A DNA stretch of 37,353 nucleotides from Armatimonadota bacterium (lineage in GTDB: Bacteria; Armatimonadota; Hebobacteria; GCA-020354555; CP070648): the NCBI GenBank assembly GCA_020354555.1, contig CP070648.1, positions 1,824,652 through 1,862,004 on the forward strand. Direction: 5' to 3'. The notes under the pieces are model-generated. The model was given only the letters and a program-made list of their open reading frames with translations, was not told the origin of the DNA and made no database searches. Made by a program: the position numbers and the translations under genes. Positions 1 to 9,281 of this stretch are shown in pieces; position 1 is the first letter of the stretch; each line of letters begins with the position of its first letter.

Positions 1-977
1 AACAGGATCGCGCGGGCGCCATCGCCGTTGACGTCGGCTATCGGGTCCGGCAGCACGCGGTTGATCGTGAAGCGCCGGTCAATGCCCTGCTCGGACTGAG
101 GATCGAACAGTGTCATCCATAGCAGGCGCAACTCGCCGCCGCGGTAAGACAGCACATCCACGTGGCCGGAGAAGTCGCCGACGACGACGAACAGCGTGCC
201 GCCGCCCGAGGCGTCGGGATACGCGCCAAAGAAGCCGTAGTGGCGGTGGTGGCCTGCGCGATAGTACAGCGCCGTCTCGCGCACGCCGGTAACGCCGTCG
301 AAAACCGACACCCCTCCCATGCGTGACACGGCGACCTCGGGTTTGCCGTCCTCATCGAAATCGCCGACCAGCGCATAGGGCGAATAGGTGCCGCGCTCCG
401 CAGCGGATTCCCACACGAGCTGCGGTTGTTTAAGGCCCTGCGCGTAGGAGTACAACCGAAGCCGCCCCTCGTCGCCCCATGTGTTGGTCCAGGTCAGTCG
501 CTGCGCGCCGGAGTCGCCGGTGAGCGATGCGACCCAACGGTCGTTCGGCCCCCATTCCACTTCGCGCAGGTCGCCGTCCCCGGCCACGTCTATCACGGCG
601 CGCTGGAGATCCCACGCCGACCTCGTACGCGCATCCCACAGGACGTCCGCCCGCCCAGGCTTGATGCCGAGTTCCAGGTCTGCGTTGCCCTCTCCCGCGC
701 GCACCAGGGCGAAGGTTTCCTCCTGACCGAGGAACAAGCGCTGAGCCAGCCTGGGGTGCGGCGATTTCGCGCTCTCGTTTGCCGAACGCGCGGTCGGATT
801 CTGTCCGGACGACATGGCCGCCCTTTCTGTCTCAGCCGCCGGATCGCGCGCCGGGCCGGCTCCAACAAGGCTCCAGCTCGCGAACGCAAGCGCGGCGAGC
901 GCCGCTCGTCGTATCGCGCGCCCTTCCCACCGCCGCCGCAACCGGCAGCAAGCCGGCCGACTCATTGGTTTCGACAT
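1..977 (-). CDS. secreted FG-GAP/VCBS-repeat protein, 3' end beyond the window
   Basis: The reading frame is open from an ATG at 977 to the left edge (325 codons), so the C-terminus is missing. The first ~37 residues form an export signal: an arginine-rich start followed by a hydrophobic Ala/Leu stretch. The rest carries calcium-loop-like FG-GAP signatures: DVAGDG near residue 130, GDFDEDG near 205, GDFSG near 267 and DVNGDG near 315. These are typical of seven-bladed beta-propellers of the integrin-alpha N-terminal type, usually extracellular and involved in adhesion or carbohydrate contact. The start is favoured because CGAGGAC lies about 10 bases upstream; an ATG at 965 is the alternative. 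No catalytic motif is visible, so no enzymatic role is proposed. Confidence 0.8.
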   Translation of the reverse strand, partial: MSKPMSRPACCRLRRRWEGRAIRRAALAALAFASWSLVGAGPARDPAAETERAAMSSGQNPTARSANESAKSPHPRLAQRLFLGQEETFALVRAGEGNADLELGIKPGRADVLWDARTRSAWDLQRAVIDVAGDGDLREVEWGPNDRWVASLTGDSGAQRLTWTNTWGDEGRLRLYSYAQGLKQPQLVWESAAERGTYSPYALVGDFDEDGKPEVAVSRMGGVSVFDGVTGVRETALYYRAGHHRHYGFFGAYPDASGGGTLFVVVGDFSGHVDVLSYRGGELRLLWMTLFDPQSEQGIDRRFTINRVLPDPIADVNGDGARAIL

Positions 978-1089
978 CCCGGCTTGTCCTCGCTTCCGCG
1001 TCTGCAATGACAATAACTCGGATTCCCGCCAGACGCAGGCAGGCCCTCCCTGCCCGATACTCCGCGTGCGCGCTGCGGGCACGCCTCCG

Positions 1090-3075
1090 TCACAGCCCTC
1101 CGATGCCCGATGACGTCGGCAAGTAGAGGTCAAACGCCAGATCAATGACAGTCCTTAGAAAGCCCGCGCTGAATTCGCCAAGGATCAGCCCAAGGAAAAA
1201 CGGCAGCGCCCGGCGGTACGCGCGCAGCCCGCCGTAGCGCAATAAGAAGCCTTTGATCACCCACGTCACGAACACCGGCAGCCACATGCGGTACGCGCCG
1301 TAGCTCGCCGCTGCCAGATACCCGATCGGGTGCAGCGGCCACCACAGAAAGCGCGTGCGCATTGCACCCAGGAAGACGGTGAAGATCGCGCCGAAGAGAT
1401 ACGCGCCGATGCTGCCGAAGTCCCGCTTCCCCGGCGCTTGGATGTCCTGCATCAATTGCGCCATGGGCTCTCTGCCGAAGGCCCACATCGCCGGCCCGTT
1501 GAACCGCGCCGAATCGAACCCGACCTGGTACGTGACGTGCAGCATCGCCCAGAAGGCCGCGATGATGCCGACGCCGCTCGCGAGCAGGATGGCGGGAGTC
1601 AGTCCGCGCAGAGACATGCGGCTGCGGCGGCCCATGCGCAGCGCGTCCACCTGGGTCAGGATGGGGAACTGTCGGTGGGTGCGGGACAGCCACATGAACA
1701 GGCCCATTGTGGTCAACTCGTAGCGGCTCCAGGCCTGCACGCCGCCGACGCGGCGCAGCACCTGGTCCGGGCCCGCCAGGAACAGCTCAAACGTCGGCAG
1801 CCCGAGTTCGGCGCGCAGTCGCGCTGTCACGAGCACGATGACGAAGAACGCCGCGAGGTAGAAGAACGCCGTGTGCGGACGCATGCCGGCCGAGATGGCG
1901 AACCCCAACAGCGCGGCCGCTCCCACAAGCAAGCCGATGATAGCGGTGCGGTAAGACACCGCCTCCTCGGCATCATCGAGCTGCGCGCGTCCCCACACGC
2001 TGCGCCACACCGCGCGCAGATGCCCGCGCGCCGCCCACAGGATGACCAGCACCACCCCGAGCGTTGATCCCGTGCCTTGCTCCATGACATAGGGAAAGCG
2101 CTGCCAGTCGCGGACGCCGAAGTAGATTCCGGTCATGATGCCGAGGCGCGTGATGAGCAGAAAGAAGAGCCACGAGAACATGAGCTGCTGGGGCAGCAGA
2201 AACGCCAGGCCGTAAACGAACGGAAACAGGTACACGGGAATCGTAAGCAGGTAATGGCTGTTCCACGGATAGGAAGGAGCGAAGTACCTCCCGCCGACGG
2301 GAATCTGCGGCACCTCCGGCGCGAGCACGTGCACGAGGTTCACGAGTTGCGGTATCGCGGCCAGCGCGAAGCCCACCCACAACAGCCGCTGCCGGAAGAA
2401 ACTCTCGGAGGTGACTTGCAGCGGCACCTCGGCTATCGGGTAGTTCAGGCGCTCCGCATCCCATTGCCGCCGCAGCAGGCTCGCCATGCAGAACATGACC
2501 CACACCAGCGTCATCGCGAACAACGACCACCAACCCAGCGGCGCGAGCCACGCCCGCCAGTGGCCCGAAGCGTACAGCGACGACTTCCCCTGGAACAGCG
2601 GCTTGATGACCGCCGGGTCCATCACCACGAGGTGACGCGGCAGGTAGGGATGCACGAGCGTCGCCCACTGGTTCTCCGGCGTCGCGCGGCCGATGACCGC
2701 CGCCAGCGTGCTGACCAGGATTTGCAGTTGATCGTGTCCGCCGAGCACGCTGGCGGAAGTGACCATGATGTAAATGACGAGTAACTCCACCCGCGAGAAT
2801 ACCCAGCGCGGCGCGACGCGAGCCACGACGGAATTGAACGCGAGCAGCAGCAGCAGCAGGGCGACGGCGTGGAAGAACAAGGCCGACGTCGTCGCGTTGT
2901 CCGAATAGCGGACCCACTCGATCTCCGCCAGCCACCAGGTGTTCAGGGGGACGAGCACGAGACCGACGACGATCGCACGCCAGGTCACGGCGCTCGATGC
3001 GTTGCGGCGCGCGCCGCCGTCTGCGGTCGCCTGCTGCACGTCAGCCGCAGCGTCAGTTCGTGAGATGGGCGTCAT
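1090..3075 (-). CDS. DUF6785/DUF6784-type multi-pass membrane protein
   Basis: About 661 residues, almost wholly hydrophobic, with roughly 14 predicted membrane helices. A hydrophilic N-terminal tail of ~30 residues precedes a TWRAI segment leading into the first helix. Landmarks include GGHDQLQI after the third helix and a cytosolic-looking loop RRQWDAERLNYPIAEVPLQ. The protein at 26973 shares the layout, including the loop RRRWVEDERLVYPIVHLPLD, so the two are paralogues. I recognise the family as DUF6785/DUF6784; its function is unknown. The size and helix number resemble a transporter, which is inference. ATG at 3075 was chosen; a GTG at 3120 is in frame but the stretch between looks unstructured. 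A TGA at 3130-3132 closes the frame upstream and ends the fragment there. Confidence 0.75.
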   Translation of the reverse strand: MTPISRTDAAADVQQATADGGARRNASSAVTWRAIVVGLVLVPLNTWWLAEIEWVRYSDNATTSALFFHAVALLLLLLAFNSVVARVAPRWVFSRVELLVIYIMVTSASVLGGHDQLQILVSTLAAVIGRATPENQWATLVHPYLPRHLVVMDPAVIKPLFQGKSSLYASGHWRAWLAPLGWWSLFAMTLVWVMFCMASLLRRQWDAERLNYPIAEVPLQVTSESFFRQRLLWVGFALAAIPQLVNLVHVLAPEVPQIPVGGRYFAPSYPWNSHYLLTIPVYLFPFVYGLAFLLPQQLMFSWLFFLLITRLGIMTGIYFGVRDWQRFPYVMEQGTGSTLGVVLVILWAARGHLRAVWRSVWGRAQLDDAEEAVSYRTAIIGLLVGAAALLGFAISAGMRPHTAFFYLAAFFVIVLVTARLRAELGLPTFELFLAGPDQVLRRVGGVQAWSRYELTTMGLFMWLSRTHRQFPILTQVDALRMGRRSRMSLRGLTPAILLASGVGIIAAFWAMLHVTYQVGFDSARFNGPAMWAFGREPMAQLMQDIQAPGKRDFGSIGAYLFGAIFTVFLGAMRTRFLWWPLHPIGYLAAASYGAYRMWLPVFVTWVIKGFLLRYGGLRAYRRALPFFLGLILGEFSAGFLRTVIDLAFDLYLPTSSGIGGL

Positions 3076-3129
3076 TGAATCCCAGACATGCCGCGAAGCG
3101 CCACTCGCCCTTGCCGTCACCCCGCCGGA

Positions 3130-3303
3130 TCAGCGCAGGAAGAAGATCCTGACCTCCCACGGCCTGAAGTCCTCCCTGACAGCCGATGCTTCTTCAGACA
3201 TTCTCTCCCCCGTCATCAGGTCGGTCACGGTGGCGGGGCGGTTCAAGATCCCGCCGGCGTCGTATGTGGGTCCCCGCCGGCGAACGCTAACTTCGCCGAG
3301 CCC
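3130..3303 (-). pseudogene. orphan C-terminal fragment of a glycosidase-like protein
   Basis: On the minus strand, 57 open codons run into a TGA at 3130-3132. The translation looks like the last beta-sandwich strands of a glycoside hydrolase: a central VTDLMTGE, then DFRPWEVRIFFLR directly before the stop. In-frame TGA TGA at 3304-3309 closes it upstream and no start codon has a Shine-Dalgarno. It is therefore read as the remnant of a gene that once lay immediately upstream of the DUF6785 gene in the same orientation. Internal deletion or frameshift decay are equally possible. The call rests on how the peptide looks; the parent family is not identified. Confidence 0.5.
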
Positions 3304-3467
3304 TCATCAGGCCCTGCCCCGCGAACGGTCGTTCCTGTTCGCTCGCGGATTTCGTGGCGAGTTCTCAGTCCGCGGGAGGGAGAGCGGTGCCGCGAGACGA
3401 ATCGCCCTGTGGCTGCCTTGTACCGGCAACCGTACGGTCAGGCATTCCCATCAGGCCGAGGATTACC
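3304..3467. other. leader of the 3468 gene
   Basis: Together with the fragment at 3130-3303, this fills the 392-base gap between two divergent genes. It contains a short perfect palindrome ACCGTACGGT about 30 bases before the start at 3468. I see no convincing -35/-10 pair and no RNA gene. Confidence 0.35.
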
Positions 3468-6400
3468 ATGCGCCCACTCCAAGTCGTCGCCGCACTGACG
3501 GCCTTGCTCATTCTCAGCGCCAACACGCTGCGTCCCGCTCCCGCCGACGCGGCGTCGCGCCGCACCGGCGGCCGCGCGGACGTCGGCGACTTGAGCCGGG
3601 GCGCGCTTGACGGTTGGCAGACCGAAGGCGCGGCGTGGGGTATCGCGCAGCGACAGCGCGCAGGCGCGGTCGCGGAGTATCACGCCGAATCGCTCGCGGG
3701 CGGCGAGCAAGCGGTCGGCGTGCTGCGCAGTGAGCCGTTCACCGTCACCGGCAACATTCTGCACTTCCTGGCGAACGGTTGGGACGGGCGGTACGGCGGC
3801 AAGGGCGTGAACGGCTATTACCTGCGCCGGGCTGCGGACGGCGAGCTGTTGCGCGCCGCCGCGCCGCCGTGCAGCGACGCGTTCACGCTCATGGCCTGGC
3901 CCGTCGCCGATCTCGTCGGCGAGCGGGTGATCTTTGAGGCGATGGATGGCGACCGCGGCGACGCATTCGCATGGCTGGGCGTGTCCGACGTGTACCAGGT
4001 GGATTACCCCGCCTCGACGCTTCGCCCACTGAGAATCGCCCCCGCCGGCACCTGGGCCATCCTCGAGCGCGATGGCGGCAGGCAGCAGGTGCCGCCGTAT
4101 CTCTCTTCTCTCGGCGGTGGCGAGCGCGGAACCGGCGTCGTGCGCTCGCCCGAGTTCGTGATCGAGACGGACGTCATTCGCTTTGATCTGTGCGGGCATG
4201 ACAGCGAGCACGGCGGCTTGGGTGCGAACTTCGCTGCCCTGCGAGATGCTCACACGGGCAAGCTGCTGCGTCAGACCGCTGCGCCCGGCCGCGATGCCAT
4301 GACGCCCGTTGAATGGAACGTGCGGGATCTCGCCGGCAGGCGCGTGGTGTTCGAGGTGTGGGACGGGCTGAGCGCTGACGGCTACGCCTGGCTGGGCGTC
4401 AACAACCTTGACGCCGGGCCCGCGCTGCGCGCGACCTTCGAGGCAGGCGGACTGCCGGCAGGCTGGAACGTCGGTTCGGCTCGCGACCAGTGCTACGTCA
4501 CTGCCTGCGGTGTGCCGTTCCTGGGGCTATCGGCTACCGAATCCATCGTGCCCGCGGGCGGCGAGGTGACCGTGAGGTGCGGCTTTCCAGCGCGGCGCGT
4601 TTTCCTTCTCGGCATGACCAACACGTGGGATCACGGGAGCCCGGTGTGGGGCACTCCGACGGACTACTCTGACCGACTCTTCATCGGCGACCGCATCGGC
4701 CATGTGATAATTGAATACGCCGACGGCACCCACGACGCGATTCCGCTGCGCCTGGGGCACACCGCGTGGTGGTACGCCGACTATGCCGGAAGCAATGCCA
4801 CCGCGCCCTTCGCATCCGACGGGAAAGCGCGAGCCGTCCTCGAGCGCTCGCTCGATATCTATCCAACCGACGCCGGCGCCGGCCACGCATATCTCTGCGC
4901 GATCCGACCGCGAGACAAGACCATCGCCGGGCTGCGATTTGTGGATAACCCGGCAAAGCGAGGCGCGCCCGCCATCACCGCGGTGACCGTGGACACGGAT
5001 GAGGCGAGCGATCTCCTGGGCCCGCCCATCGGCGCGGCGGCGCCGTCCGATCGCGAGCGGCGCTGGCTTGCCGAGCACATCGTGGCGGCCGACGCGCCTG
5101 CGACCTCCGCGACCTACCGCAGCGTCACGGCGCTGCGTCATCTCCTCTACAGCAGTGCCAATGACATCCCGGCACGCGTGTCCCCGGACATCCCGCGCGA
5201 CTTTCGCGGCCCGCGCGTGCGCTTCGCAGGGACGCCGATTGCCGACCTGCTGACGAATATCTACTACCACTCCACCCAGGACATGGACGACAAGGTGGAC
5301 GCCGACGGCACCTTCCACACCTCCACCAAGGACGCGCCGAGCTGGGGCGGCTACCAGGGCGTCGGCGCCTGGAACCCGCGTCACGGCGCCTATTACGATC
5401 ACGCCTGGTCGCGCGACCTCGGCCGAGTGCTCCAGGAGTTGACGGAGTTGGGTTACGAGGATGACGCCCAGGCGTGCGCCCGCTGGTGCGATGAATGGCT
5501 GCAGTGGTTCCCGCAGCAATTCCCGCGCATCCACGTCAATGACCGGCCCGTGCCCGGCCATTGGGTGCGCATCATCAACCACCCGGAGTGGACGCAGACG
5601 ACGGGCACGCCGGCGGGGTTCGGCAACCTGGAGAACGACGGCCACGGCCTGATTATGCTCTTTCAGTATCGCACCTGGCTCCACGCGGGCCGCCGTCCCG
5701 ACTACGTGCTAGCCAAATGGGCGGCCATTCGGGAGGCCGCGGAATACGTCTGCTGGCTGCTGGATCATCCGGATATCTCCCGCGCTCATGACGACGTTCT
5801 CTTCAGCGACAGCGAAGGCGGCGGCATGCAGGCGAGTATCTATTGTGACCTGCCGTGCTGGCTTGGGTTGACCGCCTATGCGGCAATGGCCGAGGCGGCG
5901 GGAGAGGAGCAGGAGGCGCTTCGCTGGCGCGACTACGCGCGCCGCCTGCAGCGCGGCATCAGCCGATACTACCCGACGCAAGAGCAGGAGTTCGGCGACA
6001 TCTGGGATCCGAGCAAGGCCGCGGTGTGGCCGTTCGGGCACAGCGTGCTCGCCCCGGTCCTGATCTGGCCGGACTACCACGGGCTGGACACATCCCGCAT
6101 GCCCTCGGAATGGCTGGCGCGCAGCCGTCGCACATTCCGGCGGCAACTCACGCGCTGCCGCCCCGACCACGCCTCCGGCGTCGCGATGGGATACGGGCAG
6201 TGCTTCATCACCCAGGCGGCGTTGCTGCTCGACGAAATGGCGGACGCGTCCCGGTGTGTGGACTGGTTGGCTCGCTTCACCTACTACCCCCGCTACAAGC
6301 CCTACATTGTCCCCGAGGGATGTGAAACCGACTCGCGCGGCCGTTGGTGGCATCGCACCGGCGACTTGGGCAATGCCGTGCAGGAGGGGGAGGCGATCAA

Positions 6401-6791
6401 GTGCGCGCGGATTATCCTCGGCACAGACGATACGGATCCGGCATGCACGCTGTTCATCCCCCGCGTGCCACAGGGGTGGACGGAGGTGCGCGCCGACGGC
6501 TACCCGGTGATGACGTTGGACGGGGACAACGTCGTGCGCCGCGAGGTTGGCTTTCGCTTCGCGCGGACAACTGGAGGCGATGTGATCGAGATCAGATCCG
6601 ACGCCCCGCTGGCCGGAGCGCGCGTGCGACTCGGGCCGTACCCTCCTGAGACGCGTCGAGTGAAGGTCACTCTGAACGGGAAGGCGCACGCCGTCAACGC
6701 ATTCCTCAGCGGCGACTCAAGTTGGGCGTGGGTGGACGCGCCCGCCAGGGTGACGCGCCTCTCTATGCTGGCCAAGCCGGAGCCGAGCTAA
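3468..6791 (+). CDS. secreted six-hairpin-glycosidase-like protein (1107 aa)
   Basis: Starts at ATG 3468 with GAGG just upstream; an in-frame extension to 3354 lacks a ribosome site. Residues 1-30 are a signal peptide ending near ADAAS. Two copies of a ~80-residue beta-rich module follow (about 97-177 and 233-315), sharing the pattern of a glycine-rich turn, LLR, a V/F-EAMDG or V/F-EVWDG strand and AWLGV. A further beta region leads to an alpha-helical part, about 560-1000, that looks like an (alpha/alpha)6 barrel: WSRDLGRVLQEL near 645, ENDGHGLIMLFQYR near 722, SDSEGGGMQASIY near 780 and WWHRTGDLGNAVQEGEAI near 955. A short beta domain closes it. The GH family could not be named. It probably cleaves an extracellular glycan. 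Confidence 0.7.
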   Translation: MRPLQVVAALTALLILSANTLRPAPADAASRRTGGRADVGDLSRGALDGWQTEGAAWGIAQRQRAGAVAEYHAESLAGGEQAVGVLRSEPFTVTGNILHFLANGWDGRYGGKGVNGYYLRRAADGELLRAAAPPCSDAFTLMAWPVADLVGERVIFEAMDGDRGDAFAWLGVSDVYQVDYPASTLRPLRIAPAGTWAILERDGGRQQVPPYLSSLGGGERGTGVVRSPEFVIETDVIRFDLCGHDSEHGGLGANFAALRDAHTGKLLRQTAAPGRDAMTPVEWNVRDLAGRRVVFEVWDGLSADGYAWLGVNNLDAGPALRATFEAGGLPAGWNVGSARDQCYVTACGVPFLGLSATESIVPAGGEVTVRCGFPARRVFLLGMTNTWDHGSPVWGTPTDYSDRLFIGDRIGHVIIEYADGTHDAIPLRLGHTAWWYADYAGSNATAPFASDGKARAVLERSLDIYPTDAGAGHAYLCAIRPRDKTIAGLRFVDNPAKRGAPAITAVTVDTDEASDLLGPPIGAAAPSDRERRWLAEHIVAADAPATSATYRSVTALRHLLYSSANDIPARVSPDIPRDFRGPRVRFAGTPIADLLTNIYYHSTQDMDDKVDADGTFHTSTKDAPSWGGYQGVGAWNPRHGAYYDHAWSRDLGRVLQELTELGYEDDAQACARWCDEWLQWFPQQFPRIHVNDRPVPGHWVRIINHPEWTQTTGTPAGFGNLENDGHGLIMLFQYRTWLHAGRRPDYVLAKWAAIREAAEYVCWLLDHPDISRAHDDVLFSDSEGGGMQASIYCDLPCWLGLTAYAAMAEAAGEEQEALRWRDYARRLQRGISRYYPTQEQEFGDIWDPSKAAVWPFGHSVLAPVLIWPDYHGLDTSRMPSEWLARSRRTFRRQLTRCRPDHASGVAMGYGQCFITQAALLLDEMADASRCVDWLARFTYYPRYKPYIVPEGCETDSRGRWWHRTGDLGNAVQEGEAIKCARIILGTDDTDPACTLFIPRVPQGWTEVRADGYPVMTLDGDNVVRREVGFRFARTTGGDVIEIRSDAPLAGARVRLGPYPPETRRVKVTLNGKAHAVNAFLSGDSSWAWVDAPARVTRLSMLAKPEPS

Positions 6792-6794
6792 TCG

Positions 6795-6828
6795 GCGCTC
6801 AATCATCCCCTCGCTGACGACTGAGCGC
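6795..6828. terminator. inverted repeat between convergent genes
   Basis: GCGCTCA at 6795-6801 pairs perfectly with TGAGCGC at 6822-6828 across a 20-base loop. It sits between the stop of the plus-strand glycosidase-like gene (6791) and the stop of the minus-strand fucosidase gene (6854). There is no U-tract, so this is a position-based guess at a shared terminator. Confidence 0.35.
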
Positions 6829-6853
6829 TGGTAGAGTGAGCTCGTGCTCTGCC

Positions 6854-8152
6854 CTATGCCATCCCGCCGACGTCATACACCGCCAGCTTGCGGATGATCG
6901 GCTCGGCGGCGGAGTCCACGCAGCGCAGGCGGATTGCCGACACTTTCACCGGCTCGAAGCGGTGAACCCGCTTGTGCCCGATGATCTTGCCCGAGCACAG
7001 CTTGCGCCACCTGCCGCCCACGCAGCCCTCGATCACATATCCGCGAACCCGCTCGCCGCGCCGAATGTCCTCCATGACGACGACGTGGTCAATCACCGCA
7101 CGCGCGTTCAGGGAAAGCTCGACGACGTCCCCGCGACCGCGCGTCTCTGCCAGGCTTCTCCCAAAACGCCGTCTGATCTCCGCACCGAACTCCGCCAGCC
7201 GCCGCGCATCGTTGTCGTGGACCAGACCCCTGCGGTCGGGCGGGACATTGAGCAGGAGAACCGAATTGCGGCCGACGGACTGGTAGTAGATGTCCATGAG
7301 GTGGTCAAGCGTCTTCACCTTATCATCTTCCGCGGGATGATAGAACCAACCCGGCCGGATGGAGACGTCACATTCCGCCGGATGCCAGCGGACGCCCTCG
7401 CCGCCGGGCGCCGGCTGGACGCTCGTCTCATCCTCCCGCGCAACGCCTGACTCGTTGCCGACCCACCGGATATCCGGGCCGCAAATCGCAATCAGTGCCT
7501 TGGGCTGCAATTCCCGCACCAGTTCGTAGTACGCGGGCCAGTCGTACTCTTGCCGCTTGCCATTCGGCCCCTCGCCGCACGCGCCGTCGAACCACACCTC
7601 GGTAATCGGCCCGTAGTTCGTCAGCAACTCGCGGAGCTGATCGAGGAAGTGCTCGTTGTACGCCTGCGAGCCGTAGGTTCGCTCGTGGCGATCCCAAGGC
7701 GAGACATAGACCCCGAACTTCATCCCGCCTGCGCGGCATGCCTCCGCGACCTCGCGCACCACGTCGCCTTTCCCGCCACGCCAGGGGCTGTTCTTCACGG
7801 AATGCTCGGTGTGCTTGCTCGGCCACAGGCAGAAGCCGTCGTGATGCTTGGCCGTCAGGATGAGCAGCTTCATGCCGGCCGCTTTGAGCGCCTCCACCCA
7901 CTGCCGCGCGTCGAACTCTGTCGGGTTGAACAGTTGCGGTTTCTCGGTTCCCTCGCCCCACTCGCGATTCGTGAATGTGTTCATGCCAAAATGGGCGAAG
8001 GCGATCAACTCCATGTCCTGCCACGCCGCCTGCTCGGGCGTAGGCCTAGCCAGCATTTCTCCCTCTTCTCCCCAGGCCGGCACCCCCCGACCGGCCATTG
8101 TGATGACCATTACAGCGATAGCGATAACAGGGCTCACTGTGCGGTAAGGCAT
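6854..8152 (-). CDS. alpha-L-fucosidase, GH29, exported
   Basis: 432 residues from ATG 8152, the first start followed by a good signal peptide (hydrophobic residues ~7-20, cleavage near AWG 28). The longer open frame upstream lies inside the AmrS gene and is rejected. GH29 hallmarks are in order: AHFGMNTFTNREWG (53-66), AKHHDGFCLWPS (101-112), GVYVSPWDRHE (147-157), EVWFDGACGEG (185-195, with D189 as the expected nucleophile) and RNSVLLLNVPPDRRG (295-309). The last ~85 residues form a beta-sandwich common in this family. It should release terminal L-fucose from glycans in the periplasm or outside the cell. It is the last gene of the minus cluster, 61 bases after AmrS. Confidence 0.9.
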   Translation of the reverse strand: MPYRTVSPVIAIAVMVITMAGRGVPAWGEEGEMLARPTPEQAAWQDMELIAFAHFGMNTFTNREWGEGTEKPQLFNPTEFDARQWVEALKAAGMKLLILTAKHHDGFCLWPSKHTEHSVKNSPWRGGKGDVVREVAEACRAGGMKFGVYVSPWDRHERTYGSQAYNEHFLDQLRELLTNYGPITEVWFDGACGEGPNGKRQEYDWPAYYELVRELQPKALIAICGPDIRWVGNESGVAREDETSVQPAPGGEGVRWHPAECDVSIRPGWFYHPAEDDKVKTLDHLMDIYYQSVGRNSVLLLNVPPDRRGLVHDNDARRLAEFGAEIRRRFGRSLAETRGRGDVVELSLNARAVIDHVVVMEDIRRGERVRGYVIEGCVGGRWRKLCSGKIIGHKRVHRFEPVKVSAIRLRCVDSAAEPIIRKLAVYDVGGMA

Positions 8153-8213
8153 AGTGCTGCGAGTCTTCGACGCCGACCACCGGGACATCCTGCCGTCTGC
8201 CTCTGCCGCCGAA

Positions 8214-9272
8214 TCACTCGAGCACGCCAGGCTTGTCTCTCGCCGCCCAGCGACCGTGGATCTCCACCCCGCAGTTGCCACAGCAGTTCCCCTCGAGGCG
8301 GTTCTGCCTGATCGAGAATCCGTGGCGCTCGATGAGCAGTGCTCCGCAGGCGTAACAGTATGTGTTCTCGGCCGGATGCCCCCACACGTTTCCGAGATAG
8401 ACGTACCGCAAGCCGGCCCCGAGCCCGATGTTGCGGGCATGCTCAAGCGTTTCGACCGGCGTCGCCGGTAGATGCGATAGCTCGAGATGCGGCGCGAACT
8501 GGGTGACGTGCCACGGCGTGTCCGGCCCTAACTCGCGCGCGATCCATTCCGCAAGCCGGCGCAGCTCTTCCGGCGAATCGTTGTGGGTCGGGATGACATT
8601 CGTCACCACCTCAACGTGCATCTTCCAGTGATGCCTGGCCCGCGCAACCACTTCGCGGATACCTTCCGGATCGTCAACGTGGGCGATCTTGCGATAGGTT
8701 TCCGCGGAGAATCCCTTGATATCCACGCGGTAGGAATCGAGCCATGGGCCGAGCAGATCCAGAGCTGCGGTCGTCGCGAAGCCATTGGTCACATAGTTCG
8801 TGAGCAAGCCGTCCGCGCGCGCGAGCTTCGCGGAATCGAGGGTGTATTCCAGCCACAGCGTTGGCTCGTTGTACGTCCACGAGATGCCGAGGCACCGGTC
8901 GCGCTTCGCGAGGTCGACTGCATCCTCCGGCGAGAGATAATCGGTCGCCCTTGCCGCCTCTCGCGCGTCCGCGTGCGCGATCTCCCAGTTCTGGCAGCCG
9001 GGGCAGCGGAAGTTGCAGCCCAGACTGCCAAGGGACAGCCAGCGACTGCCGGGGTAGTAGTGGAAGAGCGGCTTCTTTTCGATCGGCGACACGGCCATGC
9101 TCGCGACGTGACCGTAGATCAGCGAGCAGAGCCGTCCGCCTTCGTTGCGTCGGGTGCGACAATAGCCGACTTCGCCGTCCTCAACGACGCACCGCCGCTG
9201 GCACACGCGGCAGCGGACCTTGCCGCCGCCGAGCGGCTCTTGAAGCAGACCTTCCCGCAGCTCCGTTCTCAT
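8214..9272 (-). CDS. amrS: AmmeMemoRadiSam-type radical SAM enzyme
   Basis: 352 residues. The radical SAM cluster motif is C86-x3-C90-x2-C93 in SLGCNFRCPGCQNWEI. An N-terminal set of cysteines (21, 24, 28, 38) and the phrase VSPIEKKPLFHYYPGS are typical of the AmrS family, a branch of pyruvate-formate-lyase-activase-like enzymes. A C-terminal extension carries C306-x2-C309 and C331-x2-C334, likely a zinc knuckle or rubredoxin-like site. The family is usually encoded with Memo and AMMECR1 proteins; neither is seen here. The gene starts 9 bases after the SagB-type gene ends, with no clear Shine-Dalgarno, so translational coupling is likely. Cytoplasmic; substrate unknown. Confidence 0.9.
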   Translation of the reverse strand: MRTELREGLLQEPLGGGKVRCRVCQRRCVVEDGEVGYCRTRRNEGGRLCSLIYGHVASMAVSPIEKKPLFHYYPGSRWLSLGSLGCNFRCPGCQNWEIAHADAREAARATDYLSPEDAVDLAKRDRCLGISWTYNEPTLWLEYTLDSAKLARADGLLTNYVTNGFATTAALDLLGPWLDSYRVDIKGFSAETYRKIAHVDDPEGIREVVARARHHWKMHVEVVTNVIPTHNDSPEELRRLAEWIARELGPDTPWHVTQFAPHLELSHLPATPVETLEHARNIGLGAGLRYVYLGNVWGHPAENTYCYACGALLIERHGFSIRQNRLEGNCCGNCGVEIHGRWAARDKPGVLE

Positions 9273-9281
9273 CGCGTCAGG

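Noticed and set aside
4527-5684. 385-codon minus-strand frame
   Set aside because: Antisense to the six-hairpin-like protein; composition is Arg/Val/Gly-rich and lacks domain character.
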